NCBI GenBank assembly: GCA_900316585.1
Contig: ONDM01000002.1
Span: 289,969 to 353,968, forward strand
Source: an uncultured Prevotellaceae bacterium
GTDB taxonomy: Bacteria > Bacteroidota > Bacteroidia > Bacteroidales > Bacteroidaceae
Length of the DNA stretch: 64,000 bases
Reading direction: 5' to 3'
In this document: positions 1 through 9,517 of the stretch, one piece after another
How positions within the stretch are numbered: the first letter of the stretch is position 1
How the letters are laid out: each line of letters opens with the position of its first letter
Program-made: the position numbers and the translations under genes
The notes under the pieces: model-generated
Databases searched by the model: none
The model's input: only the letters and a program-made list of their open reading frames with translations
Told to the model about the DNA's origin: nothing

Positions 1-1327
1 ATTTGGAATGATAGGTGCCACTCTTTCAGGAGTTACCTTTGTAAGTGTTCCTGGCATGGTCGTAAGCTCTGATATGGGTTATATGCAAATGTGTTTTGGC
101 TATTTTGGGGGCTATTTGGCAGTGGCATTCATTTTATTGCCTATTTATTACAAGTTGAACCTAACATCTATATATACCTATCTAGATCATCGTTTTGGAA
201 AAGTCAGTTATAAAACTGGAGCCTCATTTTTTTTGCTGTCAAAACTTACAGGTGCTGCAGCTAGATTATACTTAGTATGTCATATTCTGCAGAATTATGT
301 TTTTGATGATTTAGGTATACCATATCTTATTACGGTGATGGTTACATTGGTTTTAATATGGTTATATACTCGCAAAAGTGGTATAAGGACATTGGTGTGG
401 ACAGACACATTACAGACTTTGTGCTTTATTGTAACTATCATCCTTATACTTTATAAAGCAGCTGATATGTTGGATATGAACTTTTCTGAAACTTGGTCTG
501 CCATTTGGAGTGATTCTCATAGCCGTATTTTTGATTTTGAAGATTGGGCTTCACGAAATTTCTTCTGGAAACAATTCTTGAGTGGAATCTTTATTGTTAT
601 TGTTATGACTGGCTTGGATCAAGATATGATGCAGAAGAACTTAACATGTAAGGATCTCTGTTCCGCCCAGAAAGATATGTGTTTATCAGGTTTCTTATTC
701 GTAATAGTTATTGGGCTAGTGATGATGTTAGGTGTGATGATGACTTTATTATATGCACATGTTGGAATACCATTGCCTACTGCAGGAGACAGTTTGATTC
801 CTGATTTTATAGCAAGTGGAGTAATGGGTGAAACAGTGTTGGTTATTTTCACTTTAGGTATTATTGCTTCTGCTTTTTCTAGCGCCGATTCTGCCATGAC
901 AGCTTTGACAACTAGTTTTTGTATTGATATTTTAGAGATTGAAGATGAAAGATATTGTTATACTCCTTTAAAGAAAGTATCAAGAGAGAGAGTTCGAAAA
1001 GCTGTTCATATTTGTATGATGTTACTCTTTATTCTCTTCATTTTGGGATTTAAAGCTTTAGGTAGTACTAGTGTGATTGACACTCTTTTAACTATGGTTA
1101 GTTATACCTATGGTCCACTTCTTGGTTTGTATGGCTTTGGTATATTTTGCAAGCGTGTTCCATGTGAAAAGTTTGTTCCATTTATAGCTCTTGCATCTCC
1201 AATTATCTGTTTCTTTTTGGATTTATTTACGCAGCGGTCATTTGGCTATAAGTTTGGTTATGAGTTACTGATTTTGAATGGGGCTCTTACTTATTTGGGG
1301 TTATTAGTGGCATCTAGTAAACGATAA
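1..1327 (+). CDS. Sodium/solute symporter (SSS family), 5' end cut by window
   Basis: C-terminal part of a sodium:solute symporter; the frame is open to the first base, so the true start lies upstream. About 441 residues remain, with roughly 11 hydrophobic segments separated by short loops. Two family hallmarks are visible: an early GATLSGVTF-type segment and a Ser-Ser pair in a SAFSSADSAM helix (visible residues about 290-300), which in this family forms the second sodium site. It would import a small solute such as a sugar, acid or amino acid using the sodium gradient; the substrate cannot be read from sequence. No operon partner is visible downstream, where a strong terminator follows. Confidence 0.88.
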   Translation, partial: FGMIGATLSGVTFVSVPGMVVSSDMGYMQMCFGYFGGYLAVAFILLPIYYKLNLTSIYTYLDHRFGKVSYKTGASFFLLSKLTGAAARLYLVCHILQNYVFDDLGIPYLITVMVTLVLIWLYTRKSGIRTLVWTDTLQTLCFIVTIILILYKAADMLDMNFSETWSAIWSDSHSRIFDFEDWASRNFFWKQFLSGIFIVIVMTGLDQDMMQKNLTCKDLCSAQKDMCLSGFLFVIVIGLVMMLGVMMTLLYAHVGIPLPTAGDSLIPDFIASGVMGETVLVIFTLGIIASAFSSADSAMTALTTSFCIDILEIEDERYCYTPLKKVSRERVRKAVHICMMLLFILFILGFKALGSTSVIDTLLTMVSYTYGPLLGLYGFGIFCKRVPCEKFVPFIALASPIICFFLDLFTQRSFGYKFGYELLILNGALTYLGLLVASSKR

Positions 1328-1343
1328 AGGAGTTTATTTAAAA

Positions 1344-1388
1344 GAAAGGGAGAATCTTGTCCGTTAATAGGATAAAATTCTCCCTTTC
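1344..1388. terminator. Bidirectional intrinsic terminator
   Basis: Perfect 12-bp inverted repeat (arms 1344-1355 and 1377-1388, GAAAGGGAGAAT and its complement) with a 21-nt loop, between the convergent symporter and carboxylesterase genes. The arms are flanked by A/T-rich tracts, so it can serve both strands. Confidence 0.8.
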
Positions 1389-1409
1389 ATCTTTAAGAAA
1401 TAATATGAA

Positions 1410-2798
1410 TTATTCTTTAATACGCAAGTTCATAACATATGGAGCCTCTTTGGTTGAATTCTTCCACTCACCATCGGTTTCTCCATTTGGATTGCCATAT
1501 TTGCAGAAGTTAGTCCAGTAATCAACCATACGGTTGGATAACTCTTCATCTGCTGTAGTAAATGGTCTCCAGCTGCGATTTAAAGTGTGGAACGTATACC
1601 ATAGTTCTGAACTATGAAATGAACCTTCCAATGCTTTTCGCCCGTCAGTAGGAAGTGGTCGGTCGAAGAAGTACAGATAAACTGGTTTGTTAGATAGACT
1701 GTCACGAACTTCAGCAAAACGCTGTTCTCCATCTGTCAGTCCTGGCATATCATTAGCACAGTGCCCCATCATATAAGGAACATCTGCTATTGTGTTGTTG
1801 AATACAGCATCGTTAAACCCTTCGGTCAACAATACTCCATCTTGGTGAGGACTGAATCTTACGGCATTAGGATCTCCCCATGCAGCAGGAAGTGCCTTCA
1901 TCAAATCTTCATAACTTGCTGTGCGCAGTTGCTCTAAGGTGGTTAAACCAGCGGCATCAAGTTTTGCTTTAGCTTTAGCATCCAATTCTTCCTGAGTCTC
2001 AGGAGCTGCCAATTCCATGCCAATACCACCAATACTCTGGATGATGGCTTTCTTAACCATTCCTTTGCTAAGCGGGCTGATTATCATGTTCTTTACACTT
2101 GCAGCGCCTGCACTTTGTCCAAACACTGTGATGTTTTCAGGATCACCTCCGAACTGAGCAATGTTATTATGAATCCAGGTCAGAGCTGCTACTTGGTCAT
2201 ACGTGCCATAGTTTCCAGAATGTCCACCACCTTCTTCGGTAAGCAATGGGTGATTCAAGAATCCGAAAACTCCAAGACGATAGTTAACAGTTACTAAAAT
2301 AACGCCACGCTCAGCCCAAGCTTCTCCATCCATTTCTGGCTCGAAACTCCAACCTCCTGTATATGCGCCACCATGAATCCACATGGCAACAGGGAGTTTG
2401 GTGTCAGTCTTGCCAACCGTATTTTGGGGAGCCCAAATATTTAATTGCAGACAATCTTCAGAGAAAGGAGCATCTTCTGCAAAAAATTCTGTACCATAGG
2501 CTCCATCATTAGGATTATGTGCAGCTTGCCATGAAGCATTACGGAAATGATCAGCTATCATTACAGTATCCCATGGTGTGACAGGTTGAGGTTTTTTCCA
2601 ACGTAATTCTCCTACTGGAGCGGCAGCGAAAGGAATACCTTTGTAAGCAATGACATTCGTTGAATCTATAACCACTCCTTGAACTTTACCACCTTCTATG
2701 GAAAGGATGGGGTTTTCATCAACAACAGTCTTTTGTTCAGTGCAGGCAGTTGTTAGTAATGATAGAACTGCTGCAAATAAAGTCAATGTTTTTTTCAT
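1410..2798 (-). CDS. Exported type B carboxylesterase (lipoprotein)
   Basis: Alpha/beta-hydrolase of the carboxylesterase type B family, 462 residues. The N-terminus is a lipoprotein signal with the lipid-bearing Cys at about residue 19 (LLTTAC). The nucleophile is Ser229 in GQSAG, the oxyanion loop is WIHGGAYTGG (about 140-149), and the catalytic His is probably H395 in SFHSSELWY, the arrangement usual for bacterial members. It would hydrolyse carboxylic esters at the cell surface or in the periplasm; the substrate is unknown. A TAATTTTG -7 element sits about 37 nt upstream of the start (2836-2843 on the complement). It is monocistronic, with terminators on both sides. Confidence 0.88.
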   Translation of the reverse strand: MKKTLTLFAAVLSLLTTACTEQKTVVDENPILSIEGGKVQGVVIDSTNVIAYKGIPFAAAPVGELRWKKPQPVTPWDTVMIADHFRNASWQAAHNPNDGAYGTEFFAEDAPFSEDCLQLNIWAPQNTVGKTDTKLPVAMWIHGGAYTGGWSFEPEMDGEAWAERGVILVTVNYRLGVFGFLNHPLLTEEGGGHSGNYGTYDQVAALTWIHNNIAQFGGDPENITVFGQSAGAASVKNMIISPLSKGMVKKAIIQSIGGIGMELAAPETQEELDAKAKAKLDAAGLTTLEQLRTASYEDLMKALPAAWGDPNAVRFSPHQDGVLLTEGFNDAVFNNTIADVPYMMGHCANDMPGLTDGEQRFAEVRDSLSNKPVYLYFFDRPLPTDGRKALEGSFHSSELWYTFHTLNRSWRPFTTADEELSNRMVDYWTNFCKYGNPNGETDGEWKNSTKEAPYVMNLRIKE

Positions 2799-2842
2799 TT
2801 TGTTTTAGTTTAGTTTTAAGGATTATTCTAAAATGCAAAATT

Positions 2843-2879
2843 AAAGGAAAAAAGTTGTTATAGACCAACTCTTTCCTTT
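2843..2879 (-). terminator. Terminator of the clpS-clpA operon
   Basis: Arms AAAGGAAA (2843-2850) and TTTCCTTT (2872-2879) with an inner GTTG/CAAC stem. On the minus strand it lies about 50 nt past the clpA stop and is followed by a T-rich stretch. It overlaps by one base the -7 element of the next minus-strand gene, so the two transcription units are tightly packed. Confidence 0.6.
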
Positions 2880-2931
2880 TTATTTGCATAAATATATATG
2901 ATGAATAGACTTTAGTGGCTTCTATCAAGAC

Positions 2932-5181
2932 CTAAACAGTTGTTAAAGAGTCATTTCTCATGTCAACTTGTAATTCTCCACCATCTTTTAGCTTACCAAA
3001 TAGGATTTCTCTCATGAGCAACGGATTCAATAGTTGCTGGATAACGCGATCCATTTCACGTGCTCCATATTCTAGAGAGAATCCTTTCTGGAGCAAATGC
3101 TGACGGGCAGCTGGAGTGAGTATTAGTTTCACATTCTTGGCATCCAACTTAATTTGTAGTTCACGGAGTTTCTTGTCCAAAATTAAGTTGGCCATATGCT
3201 CGTCCATGTCATTAAAGGTCACTATGCCTGACAGTCTATTAAGAAACTCAGGCTTGAAAGTCTTTTTTACATCCTTCAACATAGTTGCTCCTTTATTGAT
3301 TTTTGCATTGAAACCAAGAGCCTGATTCGCATATTGGGCTCCAGCATTGCTGGTCATAATTAGAATAACTTGGCGGAAATCTGCTTTTTGTCCCTTATTA
3401 TCGGTCAAATTAGCATAATCCATTACCTGAAGTAGTAGATTAAAAATATCCGAGTGTGCTTTTTCAATTTCATCCAGAAGTAATATGCAGTTTGGAGTTT
3501 TGCGGATGGCGTCAGTTAGTAATCCTCCGTCTTCATATCCAACATATCCTGCTGGTGAACCAATAAGTTTGGCAACAGTGTGTTTTTCTGTATATTCACT
3601 CATATCGAACCGGACTAAACTAATACCTAATTCTTTTGCCAACACTTTTGCGACCTCAGTCTTGCCCACACCAGTAGGACCTACGAATAGTAGACTTGCT
3701 ATTGGCTTCTGTGTATCCAGAAGACCGGCTTTACTCATTTGCACAGCTTCCACAACTTGTTTAATAGCTTCATCTTGTCCGTAAATCTGACTTAAAATAT
3801 GGGGCTCCAAAGTTTCAAGTTCGGAGTTATCACTTTCTTTCAATGCTTTGGCATCAACTCGGCAAATCTTGCTTAGCAGTTCTGCTATCACTTCCTTGCT
3901 AACAGTCATTTCCTCAGTAGGGTGGAGTTCACGGAAAGCACCAGCCTCATCTATTAAATCAATGGCCTTATCTGGTAGGAATCTTTCATGAACAAAGCGG
4001 GAACTTTGCTCCACAGCATAAGGGATTACATCATTATCGTAATGAACCCCATGATATTCCTCATATTTGGATTGTAATCCTTCCAATATGTGAATAGTCT
4101 CTTCTATGCTTGGTTCTGAAATACTGATTTGCTGGAAACGGCGAACTAAACCTTTGCTTTGTGAAAAATAGCGGTTATATTCTTGATAAGTGGTAGAACC
4201 GATGAATTTAATATCACCAGAAGACAAATAGGGTTTTAACAGGTTGCTAGCATCCATAGAACTGTCGTTTGTACGGCCTGCACCAATCATGTTTTGTATC
4301 TCATCTATATATACAATGACTTTGCCTTCTTTTTTTAGGCCCTCCATTACCATCTTTATTCGTTTCTCAAAATCGCCTCTGTATTGAGAACCGGCAACCA
4401 TGGCTCCTAAATCCAACTCGTAAATCTTGTATCCTTTTAGTCGTTCAGGAACTTTCCCTTTTTCTATCATATCAGCTAAACCATATGCTAAGGCTGTCTT
4501 ACCTACACCAGGTTCGCCTATATGAAGTGGATTATTCTTTTCCTTTCTGCAAAGAACTTGAATGGTTCGTTCCAGTTCCTCCTCTCTTCCAATCAGTGGA
4601 TTATGTTCTGCCAAATGTTCATTTAGACAAGTCACGAAATTATTCCAAGGTTCTTTTTTCCTATTTGGAATTTCTTCGAATTCATCATCTTCCTCCTCAT
4701 CAAAATCATCATCATCATCATCTTCCTCCTCGTCATTTTCTATGTTGAATTCATACTGATTGATAAGTTCGCTCATAAATTCTTCTTTGTCATTGTTGAT
4801 TGCTTTCAACAAGATAAACTGAGCCATAGAATCTTTTAGAGCTAAAATACCTTGGATTATATGAGTAATTTCTAGTTCTTCAGCACTACTTCTATCCATT
4901 TGAATGCATGCATACTCTAGTACCCGTTGCAACTGATAAGATGCCTCTGGCAGATGGCTGTCTCCGTCCTCCGGCACTTTTTCCAGTGAGTCCAAATATT
5001 TTTTTAGTTCTGCTTTCATGAAATCTTCTTTATAGAAGTTCAGGGTAAATGTCATTTTGAATGGCTCCTGCTCCATGATGGTAAGAAGTATATGCTCTGG
5101 TGTGATAAACTCATGATGATTATCCAATGCCAGAGTAAATGCTTTATTGATAGCTTCTTGTGTATATATGCTTTGTTCCAT
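2932..5181 (-). CDS. clpA: ClpA, AAA+ unfoldase of the ClpAP protease
   Basis: Two-ring AAA+ unfoldase, 749 residues, close to the usual ClpA length. An N-terminal Clp repeat domain (1-145) is followed by a first ATPase domain with Walker A GEPGVGKT (222-229) and a second with GPTGVGKT (501-508). The loop that in ClpA/ClpX docks on ClpP appears as LGF in a QALGFN context after the second Walker B region. Residues about 148-170 form an almost purely Asp/Glu linker between the N-domain and ring 1. It is translated directly after clpS, with one base between stop and start, so adaptor and unfoldase are made together. Confidence 0.95.
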   Translation of the reverse strand: MEQSIYTQEAINKAFTLALDNHHEFITPEHILLTIMEQEPFKMTFTLNFYKEDFMKAELKKYLDSLEKVPEDGDSHLPEASYQLQRVLEYACIQMDRSSAEELEITHIIQGILALKDSMAQFILLKAINNDKEEFMSELINQYEFNIENDEEEDDDDDDFDEEEDDEFEEIPNRKKEPWNNFVTCLNEHLAEHNPLIGREEELERTIQVLCRKEKNNPLHIGEPGVGKTALAYGLADMIEKGKVPERLKGYKIYELDLGAMVAGSQYRGDFEKRIKMVMEGLKKEGKVIVYIDEIQNMIGAGRTNDSSMDASNLLKPYLSSGDIKFIGSTTYQEYNRYFSQSKGLVRRFQQISISEPSIEETIHILEGLQSKYEEYHGVHYDNDVIPYAVEQSSRFVHERFLPDKAIDLIDEAGAFRELHPTEEMTVSKEVIAELLSKICRVDAKALKESDNSELETLEPHILSQIYGQDEAIKQVVEAVQMSKAGLLDTQKPIASLLFVGPTGVGKTEVAKVLAKELGISLVRFDMSEYTEKHTVAKLIGSPAGYVGYEDGGLLTDAIRKTPNCILLLDEIEKAHSDIFNLLLQVMDYANLTDNKGQKADFRQVILIMTSNAGAQYANQALGFNAKINKGATMLKDVKKTFKPEFLNRLSGIVTFNDMDEHMANLILDKKLRELQIKLDAKNVKLILTPAARQHLLQKGFSLEYGAREMDRVIQQLLNPLLMREILFGKLKDGGELQVDMRNDSLTTV

Positions 5182-5182
5182 A

Positions 5183-5488
5183 TTAATCTATAGGAGTGTA
5201 TGTGAGACGAAGAGGAAATCCTTCCTGACGAGCCAAGCGAGTCGCTTTTCTAACCTTGCTGGCTGCCACATCAAGGGAATAGACACCTATAGTTGCTTGA
5301 CCACTTTTATGAACTGTTTCTGCAATAAGCTGTGCCTCAGTCTCTGTCTTGTAAAAGATAGTGGTAAGTATTTTCACTACAAAATCAAATGTTGTGAAAT
5401 CATCATTATGCAATATCACTTGGTATTGTCTCGGTTCCCTTAAATCGGTCCGTGCTTTCTCTTTTAATGAAGTCTCCTTTTGTTCCAT
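5183..5488 (-). CDS. clpS: ClpS, N-degron adaptor for ClpA
   Basis: Adaptor that binds proteins with destabilising N-terminal residues and delivers them to ClpA, 101 residues. The LHNDDFTTFDFV motif (26-37) holds Asn28 and Asp29, the residues that grip the substrate alpha-amino group, and His60 in VHKSG completes the pocket known from E. coli ClpS. The N-terminal tail (1-20) is charged and flexible, as expected. It is the first gene of the clpS-clpA operon; a TATCTTTG -7 element lies just upstream (5506-5513 on the complement), giving a leader of roughly a dozen bases. Confidence 0.95.
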   Translation of the reverse strand: MEQKETSLKEKARTDLREPRQYQVILHNDDFTTFDFVVKILTTIFYKTETEAQLIAETVHKSGQATIGVYSLDVAASKVRKATRLARQEGFPLRLTYTPID

Positions 5489-5575
5489 AATTATACTTTA
5501 GTTTACAAAGATAATGTTTTTCTGATAATTGTTTGGCTTTTGAGTAAAAATATAAGATATATATACCATTCATTA

Positions 5576-5606
5576 TTTGTTGTTTAGGTTTATTTTGGTA
5601 TTTTTG
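5576..5606 (+). promoter_or_regulatory. Bacteroidota-type promoter of the GH43 gene
   Basis: TTTG at 5576-5579 and TATTTTTG at 5599-5606 separated by 19 bp, matching the -33/-7 pattern of the Bacteroides primary sigma factor. Predicted start of transcription is near 5611, about 16 nt before the ATG. Confidence 0.65.
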
Positions 5607-5626
5607 CAATACTAAATTTTAAAACT

Positions 5627-7276
5627 ATGTATAAAATAACCAGCATCTTATTAATGACTATTTCTCTGTTTGCAAATTCAGTTCAAGCTCAAAATGTGCT
5701 TAATGAAAGTGCAACAGGAAGTGGTTTCCATAACCCTGTTATCCCTGGTTACTATCCTGACCCTAGTGTATGTGCGGTAGGGGATGACTTTTATTTGGTA
5801 AATAGTACTTTTCAGTATTTTCCAGGAGTGCCGGTCTGGCACAGTAAGGATTTGATTCATTGGGAGCAGATAGGTAATGTCTTGGACCGTGCTTCTCAAG
5901 TGGATTTAAGTGTAGGTGGTGCCAGTTCTGGTATTTTTGCACCTACCATTCGTCATCATAATGGTAAGTTTTACATGATTACCACTAATATCAATATGCT
6001 GTTTACAGGTAAACCCGGCAATTTTATTGTTACTGCTGATAAACCGGAAGGACCATGGAGTGAGCCAACTTTTATTGAGGGTGTAAATGGTATTGACCCA
6101 TCTCTTTATTGGGAAGATGGCCGTATGTATGTTTGTTGGTCAGCAATGAATAATATCAGTTTGGCTGAATTGGACCCTGTATCTTTTAAAATGATTGGCC
6201 AGCCAAGAAATATTTGGGATGGTGATGGTGATAGCAGTCCTGAGGGACCTCATATTTATAAGAAAGATGGCTATTATTACTTATTGATTGCTGAAGGTGG
6301 TACTGAGATGGGGCATAAAGTGAATATAGCCCGTTCTAGAAATATTGATGGACCTTATACCAGTAATCCTTCCAATCCTATCTTGACTCAGAAGCGTAGG
6401 GAGAGTGCCAGTAGTCTTCTTCAAGGTGCAGGTCATCCAGATTTGGTTCAAGCATCCGATGGGTCTTGGTGGATGGTATATTTGGCATTCCGAACCAGTG
6501 CTGGTAAGCAGTTGCATACTTTAGGTCGTGAAACCTGTTTGGCTCCTGTGCGATGGGATACCAATGCATGGCCTGTGGTCAATGGTAATGGAATGGTTGA
6601 TGTTACGATGAATGTACCAACTCTTCCTCAAGTAACTATGAGTCAGCCAGCTTCCCGTACAACTTTTAAAAATGGGCAAAAGTTAGGATTTGAATGGATT
6701 TATATTAATAATCCTATCGAGTCAAATTACTCATATTCCAAAAATCAGCTTCAGTTGAAAGCATCATCTACACCATTGGATGATCCAAACAAGACTCCTA
6801 CTTTCGTTGCAAAGCGTCAGACAGATATTAACTGTGTGGTAACCACTAAGCTCGCTCTTGCTGATGCAAAAGGTGGTGATCGTGCTGGCTTGAGTGTCTA
6901 TATGGACCCTAAGGGCCATTATGATGTAGCGTTGGTTTCTGAAGCAGATGGTAGTTGCTATGTAGAGCTTAGTTATCGCCTAGGTGCGATGAAGCATGTA
7001 GAAAAGCGTGTAAAACTGAATACGAAGAAAGCTGTACAACTGAGGGTAGAAGCGACTAATGCTCTATATTCATTCTCTTATTCTACTGATGGAAAGACAT
7101 TTGAGAAGTTGGGTAGTATGGATACTTACTTCCTTGCTACTGAAACTTTAGGAGGTTTCACTGGAGTCGTTTTTGGCTTGTTTGCAGAAGGTTGGGAAGG
7201 CACAAAAGCCTCATGTAATGTAGATTGGTTCGACTATCAGCCTGGTGAAGAATATAAGGTTTCAAGTAGGTTTTGA
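5627..7276 (+). CDS. Glycoside hydrolase family 43, exported (xylosidase/arabinofuranosidase type)
   Basis: Secreted or periplasmic five-bladed propeller glycosidase, 549 residues, with a signal peptide ending near residue 21 (SVQAQ). GH43 catalytic residues are in place: base Asp45 in YPDPS, pKa-modulating Asp157 in GIDPSLYW, and acid Glu206 in SPEGPHIY. A C-terminal beta-sandwich (about 345-545) is the accessory domain often found on beta-xylosidases and arabinofuranosidases. It probably removes xylose or arabinose from hemicellulose fragments; the exact linkage is not readable. It has its own promoter and terminator and no SusC/SusD pair beside it, so it appears to be a stand-alone enzyme. 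Confidence 0.9.
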   Translation: MYKITSILLMTISLFANSVQAQNVLNESATGSGFHNPVIPGYYPDPSVCAVGDDFYLVNSTFQYFPGVPVWHSKDLIHWEQIGNVLDRASQVDLSVGGASSGIFAPTIRHHNGKFYMITTNINMLFTGKPGNFIVTADKPEGPWSEPTFIEGVNGIDPSLYWEDGRMYVCWSAMNNISLAELDPVSFKMIGQPRNIWDGDGDSSPEGPHIYKKDGYYYLLIAEGGTEMGHKVNIARSRNIDGPYTSNPSNPILTQKRRESASSLLQGAGHPDLVQASDGSWWMVYLAFRTSAGKQLHTLGRETCLAPVRWDTNAWPVVNGNGMVDVTMNVPTLPQVTMSQPASRTTFKNGQKLGFEWIYINNPIESNYSYSKNQLQLKASSTPLDDPNKTPTFVAKRQTDINCVVTTKLALADAKGGDRAGLSVYMDPKGHYDVALVSEADGSCYVELSYRLGAMKHVEKRVKLNTKKAVQLRVEATNALYSFSYSTDGKTFEKLGSMDTYFLATETLGGFTGVVFGLFAEGWEGTKASCNVDWFDYQPGEEYKVSSRF

Positions 7277-7295
7277 TGAAATAATTGATTTATTG

Positions 7296-7330
7296 AATAA
7301 AGGTGGCATCGATTCGATGCCACCTTTATT
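7296..7330. terminator. Bidirectional intrinsic terminator
   Basis: Perfect 15-bp inverted repeat (7296-7310 and 7316-7330) with A and T flanks, between convergent GH43 and M13 peptidase genes. The inner ATCGAT bases could lengthen the stem. Confidence 0.85.
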
Positions 7331-7349
7331 ATGTGTGAACTAAAATAAA

Positions 7350-9404
7350 CTACCAAACCGAAACTCTTTTTTCAGGAGCTAAATAAAGTGCATCTCCTTC
7401 TTTAATGCCCCAGGCTTCATACCATGCATTGATATGGGGAAGGGTTCCGTTAACACGCCATCTTCCTAGTGAGTGTGAGTCAGATTTTGTGCGTCTGCGT
7501 ATCTCTGCATCACGAATGTTTTGGCCCCATATTGTTGCATATGCCAAGAAGAAACGTTGCCCAGGAGTCAAGCCGTCAATCACAACTTGTTCTTTATCTT
7601 TTGTAGCTTCTTGAAATGCTTGCCATGCAATTTCTAGGCCACCGTGGTCGGCTATATTTTCACCAAGGGTCGTTCTGCCGTTAGCATGTAGGTCTGGCTC
7701 ATTACCAGTGCCTTTGAGTACAACAATATTGTCGAACCAGTTGGTTAATTGATCTCCTTTAGCTTTGAACTGTGCCTCATCTTCAGGTTCCCACCAATTC
7801 TTGAAGTTCCCATCTCCATCATAACGTGCACCATTGTCATCAAATCCGTGAGTAATCTCATGCCCGATAACCACGCCAATGGCACCATAGTTAAACGCAT
7901 CGTCTGCACTCATGTCAAAGAATGGGTACTGAAGAATGCCAGCAGGAAAAGTAATGTCATTATTTGTTGAACTATAAGAAGCATTGACGGTTTGTGGAGT
8001 CATGCGCATTTCGGTTCTGTCGGTAGGCTCATTGTATTTATTAGCCCTGTCCCAGTAACTCCAAATTGAGACAGCCTTCATGTTTTCATAAAAACTTTTA
8101 GATGGATCTATTGTAAGACCTGAATAATCTTTCCATTTGTCTGGATAAGCAATTTTTACCTTAAATTTTGATAATTTGTCATGTGCCCTTTTCTTGGTTA
8201 CATCGCTCATCCATTCTTGTGCGTCAATTCGTTTACCCATAGCAGTAAGCAGGTTCTGAACTAGTGACATCATTCGTTCCTTGTTTTCTTTAGGAAAGTA
8301 TTTCTCAGCATACATTTGCCCTAAAGCCATACCCATTGTACGATTTATCACCTGTAAACTTCGTTTCCATCGAGGTGACTGTTCGGGGCTGCCTGTCAGT
8401 GTTTTTCCACTAAATTCAAAAGCACGTGCTTCAATTTCATCACTTAACGTACGTGATGCACCGTTAACCAAATTCCATGTCAGATAATTTTTCAAAGCAT
8501 CTAGGCTCTCTGTAGTTAAAATGTTTTGGACCTCACTCAAAAACTCGAATACACTTACATTTACTTCTTTGGGATTGTATCCTAAAATCTTGAAGAATCC
8601 ATCCCAATCTAGCTTGTTGTAACGGGATTTCAATTCAGCATATGGTATTTTGTGATATGTTTTGGTTGGGTCACGCATTTCAGTTCGAGATAGAGAGGCG
8701 TTGGCAAGACGGTTTTCTATACGGAAAGCATCTTGCATCTTAATTCTTGCTTCTTTCTCGTTGTTTCCGGTCATAAGGAAAAGATCAACCATTAGGTCCT
8801 TGTATGCATCTCTGATCTTAACAGTAGATTCAGTTGTTTCAGTATAGTAATCTTTTTGTCCCATGCCAATTCCACCTTGACTAATTGCAACAAGTTTTTT
8901 GTTGCTGTTGTCTCGGTCAGTTCCAATTCGGACACTGAAAAATGGAGACATGCCAGTAATTTCCATTTCAGCTATAGAAAGGAACAACTGCTCTCGAGTC
9001 TTTAAATTAGATATTGCTTTTTGATCAGCTTTGATAGGAGAGTAGCCTTCTTTATTGCGTCTGATGCTATCCATAGAAAGATTATAAAGATCGGCTACTT
9101 TTTGTGCTACAGAGCCTTTAGGATGCTGCGATTTTGCTAAATTATTGATAAGGGTTTGAAGTTGAAGATTGGTCTTCTGCTCTAGCATTTCGAAAGAGCC
9201 ATAACGACTATATTCTGGTGTCAAAGGGTTGGCTTTTATCCATCCCCCATTGGCAAACTGAAAAAAGTCATCTCCTGGTTTGACACTCTCATCTCTATTT
9301 TCTTTTTTTATACCGGGATTTTTCTCTGGTTCTGTGTCCGGAATGCTTGTGAAATTGCAAAATAGCAGTATTGCAACCCCCATCCATAAATTTTGAATCT
9401 TCAT
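7350..9404 (-). CDS. M13 family zinc endopeptidase (neprilysin/PepO type), exported
   Basis: Zinc metallopeptidase of the neprilysin family, 684 residues, the normal size. An N-terminal hydrophobic segment (1-20) acts as signal peptide or anchor. The zinc site is HEITH at 515-519 with the third ligand Glu582 in GENIADHGG; the upstream NASY segment, binding substrate backbone in this family, is present in TVNASYSS. The C-terminus ends in Trp. It would cleave oligopeptides in the periplasm or at the surface. A TATATTTG -7 element lies upstream (9435-9442, complement). Single-gene unit. Confidence 0.93.
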   Translation of the reverse strand: MKIQNLWMGVAILLFCNFTSIPDTEPEKNPGIKKENRDESVKPGDDFFQFANGGWIKANPLTPEYSRYGSFEMLEQKTNLQLQTLINNLAKSQHPKGSVAQKVADLYNLSMDSIRRNKEGYSPIKADQKAISNLKTREQLFLSIAEMEITGMSPFFSVRIGTDRDNSNKKLVAISQGGIGMGQKDYYTETTESTVKIRDAYKDLMVDLFLMTGNNEKEARIKMQDAFRIENRLANASLSRTEMRDPTKTYHKIPYAELKSRYNKLDWDGFFKILGYNPKEVNVSVFEFLSEVQNILTTESLDALKNYLTWNLVNGASRTLSDEIEARAFEFSGKTLTGSPEQSPRWKRSLQVINRTMGMALGQMYAEKYFPKENKERMMSLVQNLLTAMGKRIDAQEWMSDVTKKRAHDKLSKFKVKIAYPDKWKDYSGLTIDPSKSFYENMKAVSIWSYWDRANKYNEPTDRTEMRMTPQTVNASYSSTNNDITFPAGILQYPFFDMSADDAFNYGAIGVVIGHEITHGFDDNGARYDGDGNFKNWWEPEDEAQFKAKGDQLTNWFDNIVVLKGTGNEPDLHANGRTTLGENIADHGGLEIAWQAFQEATKDKEQVVIDGLTPGQRFFLAYATIWGQNIRDAEIRRRTKSDSHSLGRWRVNGTLPHINAWYEAWGIKEGDALYLAPEKRVSVW

Positions 9405-9517
9405 TGTCGTTTAGTTTTTTGTTATTAATTATTGCAAATATAAGATATTTTGGCATGCCAATAGCGTAATTCCGTTTTTTTCTTTATTTTTGTATTATAT
9501 TAAACATATGACTGACT

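Noticed and set aside
4485..4759. Plus-strand frames rich in His or Ser opposite clpA
   Set aside because: They are mirror images of the Asp/Glu codon run in the clpA linker; they have no start context, and the opposite frame is a complete clpA gene.
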